Positions 8,874 through 17,746 of a stretch of DNA of 64,000 nt are shown here, in pieces. The notes under the pieces were generated by a model. That model saw nothing but the letters and a program-made list of their open reading frames with translations. It was not told the origin of the DNA and did not search any database. The first letter of the stretch is position 1, and the number at the start of each line of letters is the position of its first letter. Position numbers and translations under genes: made by a program. The stretch lies in the NCBI RefSeq assembly GCF_016650815.1, contig NZ_JAEKEZ010000038.1:248001-312000 (forward strand), in the 5' to 3' direction. Source of the DNA: Pseudomonas sp. TH31. Its GTDB lineage: Bacteria; Pseudomonadota; Gammaproteobacteria; Pseudomonadales; Pseudomonadaceae.

Positions 8874-9854
8874 ATGGCATTCACAGAACCCGCAGGACGC
8901 CAGGGCATTACCGATTACCGCGCGCCGCCGCATACCCCCGACGCCTGGCTGGCGCTGGCCGCCGGGATCGAGGACGAGGTGACGCAGTATTTTATGGTCA
9001 GCGCCCGCTGCGGCTGTTTCATGCAGGCGGCGCGCAGCCTCAATGTCCGCGCCACCTTGCTGCGCAAGCAACTGGCGCAACTGGAGGCGCGTTTACAACG
9101 TTCATTGTTCAACTTCCAGGGCAGCGCCCTGAGCCTCAGTCGCGAAGGCCAGCAGTTGCATGCGCAGTTGACCGCCCTGGTCCGGGAGCGCCAGTTGCCC
9201 GTGGTCGAGCAGCGCTCGATTCGACTGGCGGTGGCGGAATCTCTGCTGCATGACATCCTCGGCCGCGACCTGGTCTCGCTGCTGCGGCGCAATGCGAGCA
9301 TCCGCCTGGAAATCATCTCGCTGGACAGTGAACTCGCCCTGCAAGCCATCACCGCCGATGTGGTGCTTTGGCTGGCTGCCGGTGATTCACCGCTACCCGG
9401 CCCGACATTTGACACCCATGAGCCGCAGCATTTGGCGCAGTTGAGTTATCTGCCGCACATCGCCAAGCGTTATTCGCGGGTTACGACCCGGCCGGCCAGT
9501 GTCGATGACTTGACCGATTTCATGTTGGTGCAATGGCAGCGTGATCGCCAGATCGACTGTTTTCGGCCCTGGAACACCCTGGTGGAACAACGCCTGGCCG
9601 GGGTGGTGACATTGCAATCCTATGAATTGATGCTCGACATGATTCGATGTAGCGCCTGCATCGGCCTGCTGCCCGGCTACATGAGCCACTACGATCGCAG
9701 CCTGGTGGCGTTGCCGGGGTTGTTCCGCGAGCCGATGCAGCATCAGGTGTGGCTGGCGGTGAATGCCGATTCCGGTGACGTGGCCGAGGTGCAGATGATC
9801 GCGCAACTGATCCGCGACACCTTCGCCGAGCGACGGGAGTGGTTTGAGTCCTGA
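8874..9854 (+). CDS. LysR-family transcriptional regulator
   Basis: 326 residues. The helix-turn-helix lies unusually far in (about residues 40-95: VSARCGCFMQAARSLNVRATLLRKQLAQLEARLQ) after a 35-residue N-terminal extension. A substrate-binding-type domain follows, from about residue 105. The VSARCGCF...LEARL segment substitutes for the typical LysR 'SFSRAA...LE' signature, so the DNA-binding region is divergent. It ends 43 bases before the convergent SphA-like gene. Targets unknown; assignment rests on overall LysR architecture. Confidence 0.8.
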   Translation: MAFTEPAGRQGITDYRAPPHTPDAWLALAAGIEDEVTQYFMVSARCGCFMQAARSLNVRATLLRKQLAQLEARLQRSLFNFQGSALSLSREGQQLHAQLTALVRERQLPVVEQRSIRLAVAESLLHDILGRDLVSLLRRNASIRLEIISLDSELALQAITADVVLWLAAGDSPLPGPTFDTHEPQHLAQLSYLPHIAKRYSRVTTRPASVDDLTDFMLVQWQRDRQIDCFRPWNTLVEQRLAGVVTLQSYELMLDMIRCSACIGLLPGYMSHYDRSLVALPGLFREPMQHQVWLAVNADSGDVAEVQMIAQLIRDTFAERREWFES

Positions 9855-9897
9855 ATCAATCCAGTGGCCCGATTACCTGGCGATATTGCTTTGTCAC

Positions 9898-10860
9898 TCA
9901 AAACGCATACGGAATGCTGACCTTCGCCCAGAGCATGTCGCCCTCCGGACGGTTCTCGACATCAAACTCCCTGGCCCAGCGAATCTCGGCGCTGGCGTAC
10001 TTGAGGAAGGTCAGGTGCAGCGCCGGGCCGATGGCGAACACCTGGCCGCGCACGCCGTCGTTCACGTCTTCGCCGTTGAACTGCACGGTTCTGCCGAACT
10101 GTTTGTCGTCGGTGGTTTGCTTGAGGTAGTAGCCGTTCAGCCCGAGCATCAGGTCGTCGGTGATCTTGTAGCTGGCGGAATAATCGAAGTGGAAAATCTG
10201 CCCCGATTTATAATCGGTGTCCTTGTTTTTCTCGTTGAAGCTGTACGTCGTCTTCATCGACACCTCGGTGTTGTCCGTTGGCAGCCAGGTGAAGGAAAAC
10301 AGCGGCTTGTAGGTGTAGAAATTGTTGCTGGTATTGGCCAGGCGATCAGGACTGTATTCGCCGGTCGGCACGGTGACCTCCACGGCGGCACCGAGGGTCA
10401 GGTTTTTACCCATGTCCCAGAGAATGATCGGCGCAATGGTGGTGTCGCCCATGCCTTCACGGGTGTCATGCAAGCCGAACACCGAGACTTCCTGCTTGAG
10501 CCAGGGTTGCGCGATGTAACCGGCCAGCCGCCCACCGAAAATGTGCACCGGGCTCAGGTAATCCAGGCGCGGGATCACGGCGGTGGATTCGATATCGACA
10601 TCCGGTACCTTGCCGCCGAGGGAACTGATATGGAGTTTGGTGGACGTGTAATGGTTGTAGTAGACGTTGAACGCCACCATGTTGTCCGCAAGGCTGTTTA
10701 CATCCAGCGGCAGCATGAAGAAACCATCGGTGCCCGGGCCGATATTGTCCACGCCGGCCTCGGTGGCCAAGGCTTGCAAGTGAATGGCAAACACGCCGGC
10801 CAGGCTGACGGCCAGTCGCAAGCAGAATGTCGTGCGGGTCGGGTTCATGGGTGTACTCAT
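9898..10860 (-). CDS. SphA-family / phenol-MetA-like outer-membrane protein
   Basis: About 320 residues with a signal peptide (FCLRLAVSLAGVFAIHLQALA) followed by a beta-rich chain. Features include GPGTDGFFMLPLDVN near the mature N-terminus, repeated amphipathic strands such as TTIAPIILWDMGKNLTLGAAVEVTVPTGEY, and a C-terminal aromatic ending KVSIPYAF typical of outer-membrane barrels. The start is at 10860 or 10848; neither has a strong ribosome site, and the longer frame to 11055 is rejected. It is divergent from an AraC regulator, like the sphA/sphR pair of P. aeruginosa, but sphingosine response is only a suggestion. Confidence 0.75.
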   Translation of the reverse strand: MSTPMNPTRTTFCLRLAVSLAGVFAIHLQALATEAGVDNIGPGTDGFFMLPLDVNSLADNMVAFNVYYNHYTSTKLHISSLGGKVPDVDIESTAVIPRLDYLSPVHIFGGRLAGYIAQPWLKQEVSVFGLHDTREGMGDTTIAPIILWDMGKNLTLGAAVEVTVPTGEYSPDRLANTSNNFYTYKPLFSFTWLPTDNTEVSMKTTYSFNEKNKDTDYKSGQIFHFDYSASYKITDDLMLGLNGYYLKQTTDDKQFGRTVQFNGEDVNDGVRGQVFAIGPALHLTFLKYASAEIRWAREFDVENRPEGDMLWAKVSIPYAF

Positions 10861-11041
10861 TATTATTGTTAGGGAGGCACCGCCGGCCGCGCGGGCCGTT
10901 GCATAGAAATAAGCTGTCCAGGCCTTGGCCGGCAGGGTATTGGCGGCCACATAGGGGGACTTCTGCGGACAGCCGTTAAACCCTGTGCTAACTTTCCTCG
11001 ACATAACCGGTAACAAAAATAAGAATTCAGCTTGATCCGGG

Positions 11042-12094
11042 ATGTCTTGCGCCATGCAAATGAAAGTCGTCGACCCTACCTACGAACTGGCGCTGGTTTC
11101 GCCATTTCTGCTGCAAACACTGGCCGAAGTCGCCGAGCTCAAAGGGGTCAATCCCGAGAATCTTTGCCGAGGTCTGGGCTTCACCCTTGAAGATCTCCAG
11201 GACCCGGCGCAGCGTATTTCCTACCGCCAGGCCGTGGCGATGATCCAGCGCGCGCTCAAGGTCTTGCCCAATCGCGGGCTGGGCTTGTGGGTTGGTGCGC
11301 AGAACGTGCTCGGCACCCTGGGTTTGCTCGGGCATGTGTTATCGCTGTGCAAGACCTTGCGCGATGCGTTTGAGCTGGGCATCCGCCATCAGCACACCTC
11401 TGGCGGCATCGTGGTGTCGAGCGTGGAGGAGGCGGGCGACCGGGTGTTTGTCGATATCGAATGCCGCCTGCCGTTTACCGACGTGCAGCTGTTTGCGGTG
11501 GAGGAGTTTTTTGCCAGCCTGCTGGTGTATGGCCGGGCGTTGGTCGGGGCCGATTTCAAGCCGATGGCGGTGGAGTTCGTCCATGCCGCGCCGGATTACG
11601 TCGCCGAATATGAGCGCTTACTCGGGCCGGACGTGCGTTTCGGTTGCCTGCAAAACCGCATGGTGATTGCCGCTCACTGGCTGGATGTGCGACTGCCGAA
11701 CCATCACTCGCTGGCGTTGCGTCAGGCAGTCAAGTTGCTGGAGCTGGAAGCGGCGCAGGTTCACCAGAAAATTGATCTGATTCAAGCCGTGGAGCGGGCG
11801 ATTGCCCGGGACCTGACCCAAGGCAGCCACATCGAAAAAATTGCCGGCGACCTGAACATGAGCAGCCGCACCTTGCGCCGCCGCCTGACCGAACATGCCC
11901 TGACCTTCGAAACCTTGCTGGAGCAGGTGCGCCAGGCGCGCACCCTGAGCCTGTTGGCCAATCCCGAGATGTCGATCGAGCGGATCACCGAGGAAGTCGG
12001 CTACAGCGACGTGCGCAGCTTTCGCCGGGCGTTCAAGCGCTGGACCGGGATGAGCCCGAGCGCGTTTCGCCAGGACTCCTGGCCCGCCCTGTAG
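11042..12094 (+). CDS. AraC-family transcriptional regulator
   Basis: 350 residues. The N-terminal Arabinose_bd-type sensor domain (SPFLLQTLAEVAELKGVNPENLC onward) is followed by a C-terminal double helix-turn-helix (about residues 245-345: GSHIEKIAGDLNMSSRTLRRRL, then SIERITEEVGYSDVRSFRRAFKRWTGMSPSAFR). It is divergent from the SphA-like gene with about 180 bases between the starts, the classic layout for control of an outer-membrane uptake gene. The start could also be the ATG at 11054. The stop lies within the first bases of the downstream inverted repeat. Confidence 0.9.
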   Translation: MSCAMQMKVVDPTYELALVSPFLLQTLAEVAELKGVNPENLCRGLGFTLEDLQDPAQRISYRQAVAMIQRALKVLPNRGLGLWVGAQNVLGTLGLLGHVLSLCKTLRDAFELGIRHQHTSGGIVVSSVEEAGDRVFVDIECRLPFTDVQLFAVEEFFASLLVYGRALVGADFKPMAVEFVHAAPDYVAEYERLLGPDVRFGCLQNRMVIAAHWLDVRLPNHHSLALRQAVKLLELEAAQVHQKIDLIQAVERAIARDLTQGSHIEKIAGDLNMSSRTLRRRLTEHALTFETLLEQVRQARTLSLLANPEMSIERITEEVGYSDVRSFRRAFKRWTGMSPSAFRQDSWPAL

Positions 12095-12265
12095 CAGCTG
12101 CCGAGCACCGCGAGGCTGCGTTCGGTGCAGGCCGCGATCGGACGAAGTCGTCGTGAAATCAGACAATGCGGTGTATCAGGTGGACCGCGTAGCCAGGGTT
12201 TACGACGACTTCGTCCGATCGCGGCCCGCACCGAACGCAGCCTCGCGGTGCTCGGCAGCTGCTAC
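12091..12265. repeat. Long-arm inverted repeat, GTAGCAGCTGCCGAG family, second copy
   Basis: It has the same outer arms as 5106-5254 but longer inner arms (GGCCGCGATCGGACGAAGTC and complement). The asymmetric core matches the first copy, including ATCAGACA and GGTGTATCAGGTGGAC. The first bases form the stop codon of the AraC gene. Confidence 0.85.
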
Positions 12266-12321
12266 AAAACACACAGCTGCCTTTGTCCCGGTTAAACTCA
12301 GCCTCTTTTTAAGGAGTTCAT

Positions 12322-13209
12322 ATGAGTTACTACCAGCCGGGCATTCTCGCCACCCCCGTTCCGCCTCAAGCCCGTCATATGTTCTTCGCCCTCGAATCCG
12401 TCGCCGCACTGCCGGCCGCGCTCGACAACTTGATGCAATGGGTGGACGGCAAGTCGGCGGTGGTCGGTTTCGGTGAATCCCTGGTCAAGGCCCTGCACGG
12501 TCAGGTCGAAGGCCTGCGAGCGTTCCCGGCCATGACCGGCGTCGGCGTCGACAACCCGTCGACCCAACACGCCCTCTGGTGCTGGCTGCACGGCGTTGAC
12601 CGTGGCGAGTTGCTCAATCGCAGCACCGTTATCGAAGCCGCACTGGCCCCGGCGTTTCGCCTGGTGCAGATGAACGAAACCTTCCGCCACCTCACCGGCC
12701 ACGACCTGACCGGTTACGAAGACGGCACTGAAAACCCTCACGATGAAGCCGCCGTAGCCGCCGCACTGGTCAGCGACGGCGCTGAAGGCAGGGTGGGTGG
12801 CAGCTTCGCCGCGATTCAGCAGTGGCAGCATGATTTGAAAGGTTTCAATGCCATGCCGTCCCATGAAAAGGACAACATCATGGGCCGTCGCCTGAGCGAC
12901 AACGAAGAACTCGACGACGCGCCAATTTCTGCTCACGTCAAACGCACCGCCCAGGAAAGCTTCGCCCCCGAAGCCTTCGTGGTACGCCGTTCGATGCCGT
13001 GGATCGAAGGCGACCGCGCCGGCTTGATGTTCCTCGCGTTCGGCTTCTCCCTCGACGCCTTCGAAGCGCAACTGCGGCGTATGAGCGGTCTGGAAGACGG
13101 CATCACGGATGGTTTGTACCGCATGAGTCGTCCGATCACCGGCGGCTACTACTGGTGCCCGCCGCTCAAGGACGGTCAGCTGGACCTGCGCGCGTTGCGC
13201 ATCGGCTAA
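12322..13209 (+). CDS. Dyp-type haem peroxidase
   Basis: 295 residues, the size of YfeX/DypB-type enzymes. The family GxxDG motif is present as GYEDGTENP with catalytic Asp134. A probable proximal haem ligand is His205 (SAHVKR), and the distal Arg lies in VVRRSMPW. The C-terminal MSRPITGGYYWCPPL is also characteristic. It oxidises substrates with H2O2 in the cytoplasm; no signal peptide. The start is fixed by AAGGAG six bases upstream. The next gene follows after 16 bases with its own AAGGAG, so the two are probably co-transcribed. Confidence 0.92.
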   Translation: MSYYQPGILATPVPPQARHMFFALESVAALPAALDNLMQWVDGKSAVVGFGESLVKALHGQVEGLRAFPAMTGVGVDNPSTQHALWCWLHGVDRGELLNRSTVIEAALAPAFRLVQMNETFRHLTGHDLTGYEDGTENPHDEAAVAAALVSDGAEGRVGGSFAAIQQWQHDLKGFNAMPSHEKDNIMGRRLSDNEELDDAPISAHVKRTAQESFAPEAFVVRRSMPWIEGDRAGLMFLAFGFSLDAFEAQLRRMSGLEDGITDGLYRMSRPITGGYYWCPPLKDGQLDLRALRIG

Positions 13210-13225
13210 ATCTCAAGGAGTGAAT

Positions 13226-14194
13226 ATGAACGTGGTGCGCTGGGGCATGATTGGTTGTGGGGATGTCACCGAACGCAAGAGCGGGCCGGCGTTTTACAAG
13301 GCGCCCGGTTCGGCGCTGGTGGCGGTGATGGGACGACGGCTGGAGGCGGTGACCGATTATGCCGCACGCCACGGTATCGCCCGGGTCTACACCGATGCCG
13401 AGTCGCTGATCAACGACCCCGAGGTGGACGCGGTGTACATCGCCACGCCACCCGACAGTCACCTCGGTTACGCCCTGATGGTTGCCGCCGCCGGTAAACA
13501 TTGTTGCGTCGAAAAACCGATGTCGCTGAATGCCGGGCAGAGCCGTGAGATGCAACAGGTATTCAGCGCTGCCGGTTTGCACCTGTTCGTTTCCTACTAC
13601 CGACGTTCGTTGCCGCGCTTCCAGCAAGTTCGGCAATGGCTGGAAGAAGGGCGGATCGGCGAGGTTCGGCACCTGACCTGGACGCTGACCAAGGCTCCGT
13701 CGCCGGCCGATCTGGGTGGCAGCGACAACTGGCGCACCGACCCGGCGATTGCCGGCGGCGGCTACTTTGCCGATCTCGCCAGCCATGGCTTCGACCTGTT
13801 TCAGTACTTGCTCGGCGACATCACTGAAGTCGCCGGTTTTACTGCGCGGCAAGCCGGGTTGTATGCGGCTGAAGATGCTGTCAGCGCCAGTTGGCGCTTT
13901 GCGTCGGGTGCTACGGGGATGGGCTGCTGGAATTTTGTGGCGGATCGGCGTGAGGATCGGGTTGAGGTGATTGGCAGCAAGGGCCGGATCAGCTTTTCGG
14001 TGTTTGATCAGCATCCCGTTCAGCTTGAAGCCGAGGAAAACATCAGCCTGCACATCGACCATCACGAACATATCCAGTGGCACCACGTGCTGGGGATGAA
14101 TGCGCATATCCGTGGCGAAGTGCAGTACCCGGCGGTGGCCGCAGAGGCGCTGAAAACCGATTGGGTGATGGACCAGATTCTCAAGCGCGGCTGA
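13226..14194 (+). CDS. Gfo/Idh/MocA-family oxidoreductase
   Basis: 322 residues. The N-terminal Rossmann fold starts VRWGMIGCGDVTERKSGPAF, followed by EVDAVYIATPPDSH and the family EKP motif (CVEKPMSLNAGQS). The C-terminal domain contains GGGYFADLASHGFDLFQYLLGD, with the His of the usual active-site region. It is an NAD(P)-dependent dehydrogenase on a sugar, inositol or related alcohol; substrate not predictable. The start is the ATG at 13226 with AAGGAG at 13215-13220. It lies 16 bases after the Dyp peroxidase and is likely in the same transcript. Confidence 0.9.
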   Translation: MNVVRWGMIGCGDVTERKSGPAFYKAPGSALVAVMGRRLEAVTDYAARHGIARVYTDAESLINDPEVDAVYIATPPDSHLGYALMVAAAGKHCCVEKPMSLNAGQSREMQQVFSAAGLHLFVSYYRRSLPRFQQVRQWLEEGRIGEVRHLTWTLTKAPSPADLGGSDNWRTDPAIAGGGYFADLASHGFDLFQYLLGDITEVAGFTARQAGLYAAEDAVSASWRFASGATGMGCWNFVADRREDRVEVIGSKGRISFSVFDQHPVQLEAEENISLHIDHHEHIQWHHVLGMNAHIRGEVQYPAVAAEALKTDWVMDQILKRG

Positions 14195-14279
14195 AAAGAT
14201 CAAAGATCGCAGCCTTCGGCAGCTCCTACAGGTGTACGCAATCCCCTGTAGGAGCTGCCGAAGGCTGCGATCTTTTGAT
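14194..14279. repeat. Inverted repeat, GGAGCTGCCGAAGG family
   Basis: The arms GATCGCAGCCTTCGGCAGCT and its complement flank a short loop. It follows directly on the oxidoreductase stop and may also end transcription. Confidence 0.85.
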
Positions 14280-14353
14280 TTTGCTTTTGACCCGAATCTA
14301 ACCTTATGCTCAAACAGTATTTCTCAACCCCCGCCTCATCTCTCTAAGATCAC

Positions 14354-14371
14354 GTCATAACTCGTTATGAC
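14354..14371. promoter_or_regulatory. Candidate GntR operator
   Basis: GTCATAAC-TC-GTTATGAC has two perfectly complementary 8-base arms. It is extended by GATCAC (14348-14353) and GTGATC (14374-14379) on the two sides. It ends 12 bases before the GntR start codon, a position suited to autorepression. Binding by the adjacent regulator is inference. Confidence 0.65.
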
Positions 14372-14383
14372 AAGTGATCCCAG

Positions 14384-15154
14384 ATGACCGATAACGTTCT
14401 CTCCCTAAGCAGCGTCCCCCTGCACACTCAACTGCGCGACGTGCTCCGTGCCCGGATCCTCGACGGCGAATACCCGCAAGACAGCCAGATGCCGTCCGAA
14501 AGCGAACTCGGTGCGCTGTTCAAAGTCAGCCGCATCACCGTGCGCCAGGCCCTCGGCGATCTGCAAAAAGAAGGGTTGATCTTCAAGATTCACGGCAAAG
14601 GCACCTTCGTTGCCAAACCCAGGACGTTCCAGAACGTCAGCACCCTGCAAGGCCTGGCCGAGTCCATGACCGGTCGCGGCTACGAGGTGATCAACCGCCT
14701 GCGCAGCTTCAAATTCATCGCCGCCGACAAACTGGTCGCCGAACGTTTGCAGGTCGCCGAAGGCGAAACCGTGGCGCAGATCAAACGCGTACGGCTGATC
14801 AACCGTGAGCCGATCTCGCTGGAAATCACCTACCTGCCCAACGCCATCGGCGAGCGGCTGGAGAAGGCTGACCTCGTCACCCGCGACATCTTCCTGATCC
14901 TGGAAAACGACTGCGCACTGGCCCTCGGACATGCCGACCTGGCCATCGACGCGGTGCTGGCCGACAGCGACCTGGCCCAGGCGCTGAACGTCGAACCCGG
15001 CTCGCCGATCATGCGCATCGAGCGCCTGACCCACGACGCCAGCGGTCAGCCCGTGGACTTCGAACACCTTTACTACCGCGGTGATGCCTTCCAGTACCGC
15101 TTGCGGATCGACCGGCAAAAGGGGATCAGGCATGACTCGCAACGCCATGACTAG
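14384..15154 (+). CDS. GntR-family regulator, HutC/UTRA type
   Basis: 256 residues. The winged helix lies at about residues 10-75 (PLHTQLRDVLRARILDGEYP, PSESELGALFKVSRITVRQAL, GKGTFVAKP). A UTRA ligand-binding domain at about 95-240 ends PVDFEHLYYRGDAFQYRL, the usual UTRA tail. It is the first gene of the cluster and overlaps the flavoprotein gene by 23 bases, so it is presumably its repressor, with the palindrome just upstream as its operator. The ligand is unknown and is probably the compound handled by the cluster. Confidence 0.9.
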   Translation: MTDNVLSLSSVPLHTQLRDVLRARILDGEYPQDSQMPSESELGALFKVSRITVRQALGDLQKEGLIFKIHGKGTFVAKPRTFQNVSTLQGLAESMTGRGYEVINRLRSFKFIAADKLVAERLQVAEGETVAQIKRVRLINREPISLEITYLPNAIGERLEKADLVTRDIFLILENDCALALGHADLAIDAVLADSDLAQALNVEPGSPIMRIERLTHDASGQPVDFEHLYYRGDAFQYRLRIDRQKGIRHDSQRHD

Positions 15155-16876
15155 AGCCACTCTGGAGCAGGAATACGACATCGTCGTGATCGGCGGCGGC
15201 ACCGCAGGTCCCATGGCGGCGATCAAGGCCAAGGAGCGCAACCGCGATTTGCGGGTGTTGCTGATCGACAAGGCCAACGTCAAACGCAGCGGCGCGATCA
15301 GCATGGGCATGGACGGGTTGAACAACGCGATCATTCCCGGCCACTCGACGCCGGAGCAGTACACCAAGGAAATCACCATCGCCAACGACGGCATCGTCAA
15401 TCAGGCAGCGGTGTATGCCTACGCGACTCACAGTTTCGAAACCATTGAGCAACTGGACCGTTGGGGCGTGAAGTTCGAGAAGGACGAAACCGGCGACTAC
15501 GCGGTGAAAAAGGTCCATCACATGGGCGCCTACGTGCTGCCGATGCCCGAAGGGCACGACATCAAGAAAGTCCTGTATCGCCAGTTGAAGCGGGCGCGAG
15601 TGAGCATCACCAATCGGCTGGTCTGCACCCGTTTGCTGAAGGACGAAGAGGGCGCGGTCAACGGTGTGATGGGCTTCGATTGCCGCACTGCCGATTTCCA
15701 TGTGATCAAGGCCAAAGCCGTGATCCTCTGCTGCGGCGCTGCCGGGCGCCTGGGTTTGCCATCCTCAGGTTACCTGATGGGCACCTACGAAAACCCGACC
15801 AATGCCGGTGATGGTTACGCGATGGCGTATCACGCCGGTGCCGAGCTGGCGAACCTCGAATGCTTCCAGATCAACCCGTTGATCAAGGATTACAACGGCC
15901 CGGCCTGCGCCTACGTCACCGGTCCATTGGGTGGCTACACCGCCAACAACAAGGGCGAGCGCTTTATCGAGTGCGACTACTGGAGCGGCCAGATGATGTG
16001 GGAGTTCCATCAGGAACTCGAAAGCGGCAACGGCCCGGTGTTTCTCAAGCTCGATCACCTGGCCGAGGAAACCATCCAGAACATCGAAGAGATCCTGCAC
16101 AGCAACGAGCGCCCGAGTCGCGGCCAGTTCCACGCCAATCGTGGCACCGACTACCGAACGCAAATGGTCGAGATGCATATCTCCGAAATCGGCTTTTGCA
16201 GCGGTCATTCAGCGTCGGGGGTTTGGGTCAACGAGCGGGCCGAGACCTCGGTAAAGGGTTTGTATTCGGCGGGTGACATGGCGGCGGTGCCGCACAACTA
16301 CATGCTTGGTGCGTTCACTTATGGCTGGTTTGCCGGCACCAACGCGGCGGACTTTGTCGCCGGGCGCGAATTTTCCTCGGTCGATACCCAGCAGATCGAA
16401 ACGGAAAAACTAAGGGTCTACGCGCCACTGGACCGCGAACACGGTCTGCCACCAGCCCAGGTCGAATACAAGCTGCGGCGCTTGGTGAATGACTACCTGC
16501 AACCGCCGAAAGTGACCAGGAAGATGCAAATCGGCCTGCAACGCTTCAGCGATATCCAGCGCGACCTCGATCAGATCAAGGCCCATAACGCCCACGAACT
16601 GATGCGCGCGATGGAAGTCAGCATGATCCGCGACTGCGCCGAGATGGCCGCCGGGCCTCGTTGTTTCGCGCCGAAAGTCGCTGGGGGCTTTACCACTACC
16701 GGGTCGACCACCCGCAACGCAACGACAGCGACTGGTTCTGCCATTGCCACCTGAAGAAGGGCGACGACGGCCAGATGAGCAGTTTCAAGAAAGCCGTCGA
16801 GCCTTACATCATCCCGCTCGATGCCGAAGAAATGCAGGCTTACGACCGGCTGCGGGTCGGCGCGTTTGCGGCCTGA
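15132..16876 (+). CDS. AprA-like FAD flavoprotein (fumarate reductase/APS reductase superfamily), frameshifted
   Basis: About 581 residues once the shift is repaired. The N-terminal dinucleotide fold reads YDIVVIGGGTAGPMAAIKA. The FAD-binding C-terminal part has GLYSAGDMAAVPHNYMLGAF, and the substrate region has SMGMDGLNNAIIPG. These resemble the catalytic subunit of adenylylsulfate reductase and fumarate-reductase-type flavoproteins. The frame breaks at about 16648-16655, where CCGGG appears in place of the CCCGGG expected; the C-terminus continues as ASLFRAESRWGLYHYRVDHP to 16876. The start at 15132 has AGGGGATC upstream. An AprB-like ferredoxin follows 36 bases later. The reaction is unknown; APS reduction is not claimed. 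Confidence 0.8.
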
Positions 16877-16912
16877 CGCCTAAACCAAGAGAGCACCAGG
16901 AGAGTCCGAACC

Positions 16913-17158
16913 ATGGCCTATCAACCCCAGGAAATCTTCTTCCGCTCCAACGCGCCGGTTACGGTCGATGAGGACCTGTGCATCGCCCACAAAGGCTGCA
17001 CCGTGTGCGTCGACGTCTGCCCGATGGACCTGCTGGCGATCAACCCGGCCACGCAAAAGGCCTACATGGCGTTCGACGAATGCTGGTACTGCATGCCCTG
17101 TGAAAAGGACTGCCCGACCGGAGCGGTGAAAGTCGAAATCCCGTACCTGTTGCGCTGA
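16913..17158 (+). CDS. AprB-like 2[4Fe-4S] ferredoxin
   Basis: 81 residues. Two cysteine sets are visible: C-x5-C-x2-C-x3-CP (CIAHKGCTVCVDVCP) and C-x2-C-x2-C-x3-CP (CWYCMPCEKDCP). Both suit [4Fe-4S] clusters, in an order resembling the beta subunit of adenylylsulfate reductase but without that protein's long C-terminal tail. It is probably the electron-transfer partner of the flavoprotein just upstream. GGAGAG precedes the ATG. Downstream comes a REP array, so the importer genes may be transcribed separately. Confidence 0.88.
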   Translation: MAYQPQEIFFRSNAPVTVDEDLCIAHKGCTVCVDVCPMDLLAINPATQKAYMAFDECWYCMPCEKDCPTGAVKVEIPYLLR

Positions 17159-17171
17159 AACACAGTTCCAA

Positions 17172-17617
17172 TGTGGGAGCGGGCTTGCTCGCGAAGGCGT
17201 CGGTATATCCAGCATTGATGCCGACTGACCCGCCGCTTTCGCGAGCAAGCCCGCTCCCACATTGGATCGAAGTCGAACACAAATACCGCGCTCACCAACG
17301 ATCAACTGTGGGAGCGAGCTTGCTCGCGAAGGCGTCGGTATATCCAGCATTGATGCCGACTGACCCGCCGCTTTCGCGAGCAAGCCCGCTCCCACATTGG
17401 ATCGAAGTCGAACACAGATACCGCGCTCACCAACGATCAACTGTGGGAGCGGGCTTGCTCGCGAAGGCGTCGGTATATCCAGCATTGATGTTGACTGACC
17501 CGCCGCTTTCGCGAGCAAGCCCGCTCCCACATTGGATCGAAGTCGAACACAGATACCGCGCTCACCAACGATCAACTGTGGGAGCGAGCTTGCTCCGGGC
17601 GGCGTTCCGACGATGAG
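17172..17617. repeat. BIME array: three 135-bp tandem units plus a partial fourth
   Basis: Each unit starts TGTGGGAGCG (at 17172, 17307, 17442 and 17577), carries an inverted REP pair (GCTTGCTCGCGAA and TTCGCGAGCAAGC) around a constant loop, then a constant spacer with ACCGCGCTCACCAACG. The copies differ at few positions. The fourth is cut off and ends in GGCGTTCCGACGATGAGGCC. It lies between the ferredoxin and the binding-protein gene. Confidence 0.92.
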
Positions 17618-17746
17618 GCCAGCCCAAACAACGCTAAAAGCCATCCGGCAGCACCGGACGCCAGATTCAAAACACCCCTCGTTTCCCACCGCGCCCTGAT
17701 CGCGGCGGAGACGAATATCCTGAAAACGATTCGAGGGGATTCACCC

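Noticed and set aside
15132..17158. Calling the flavoprotein and ferredoxin a dissimilatory APS reductase (aprBA)
   Set aside because: The ferredoxin lacks the long AprB tail and no sat, dsr or qmo-type genes are near; only family likeness is claimed.
17172..17617. CRISPR-like regular spacing
   Set aside because: Both the inverted pair and the spacer are constant between units, so there are no unique spacers; it is a tandem BIME.
17040..17689. ORFs on both strands across the ferredoxin and repeat array
   Set aside because: They read through the 135-bp BIME units and repeat the same peptide; no independent evidence for coding.
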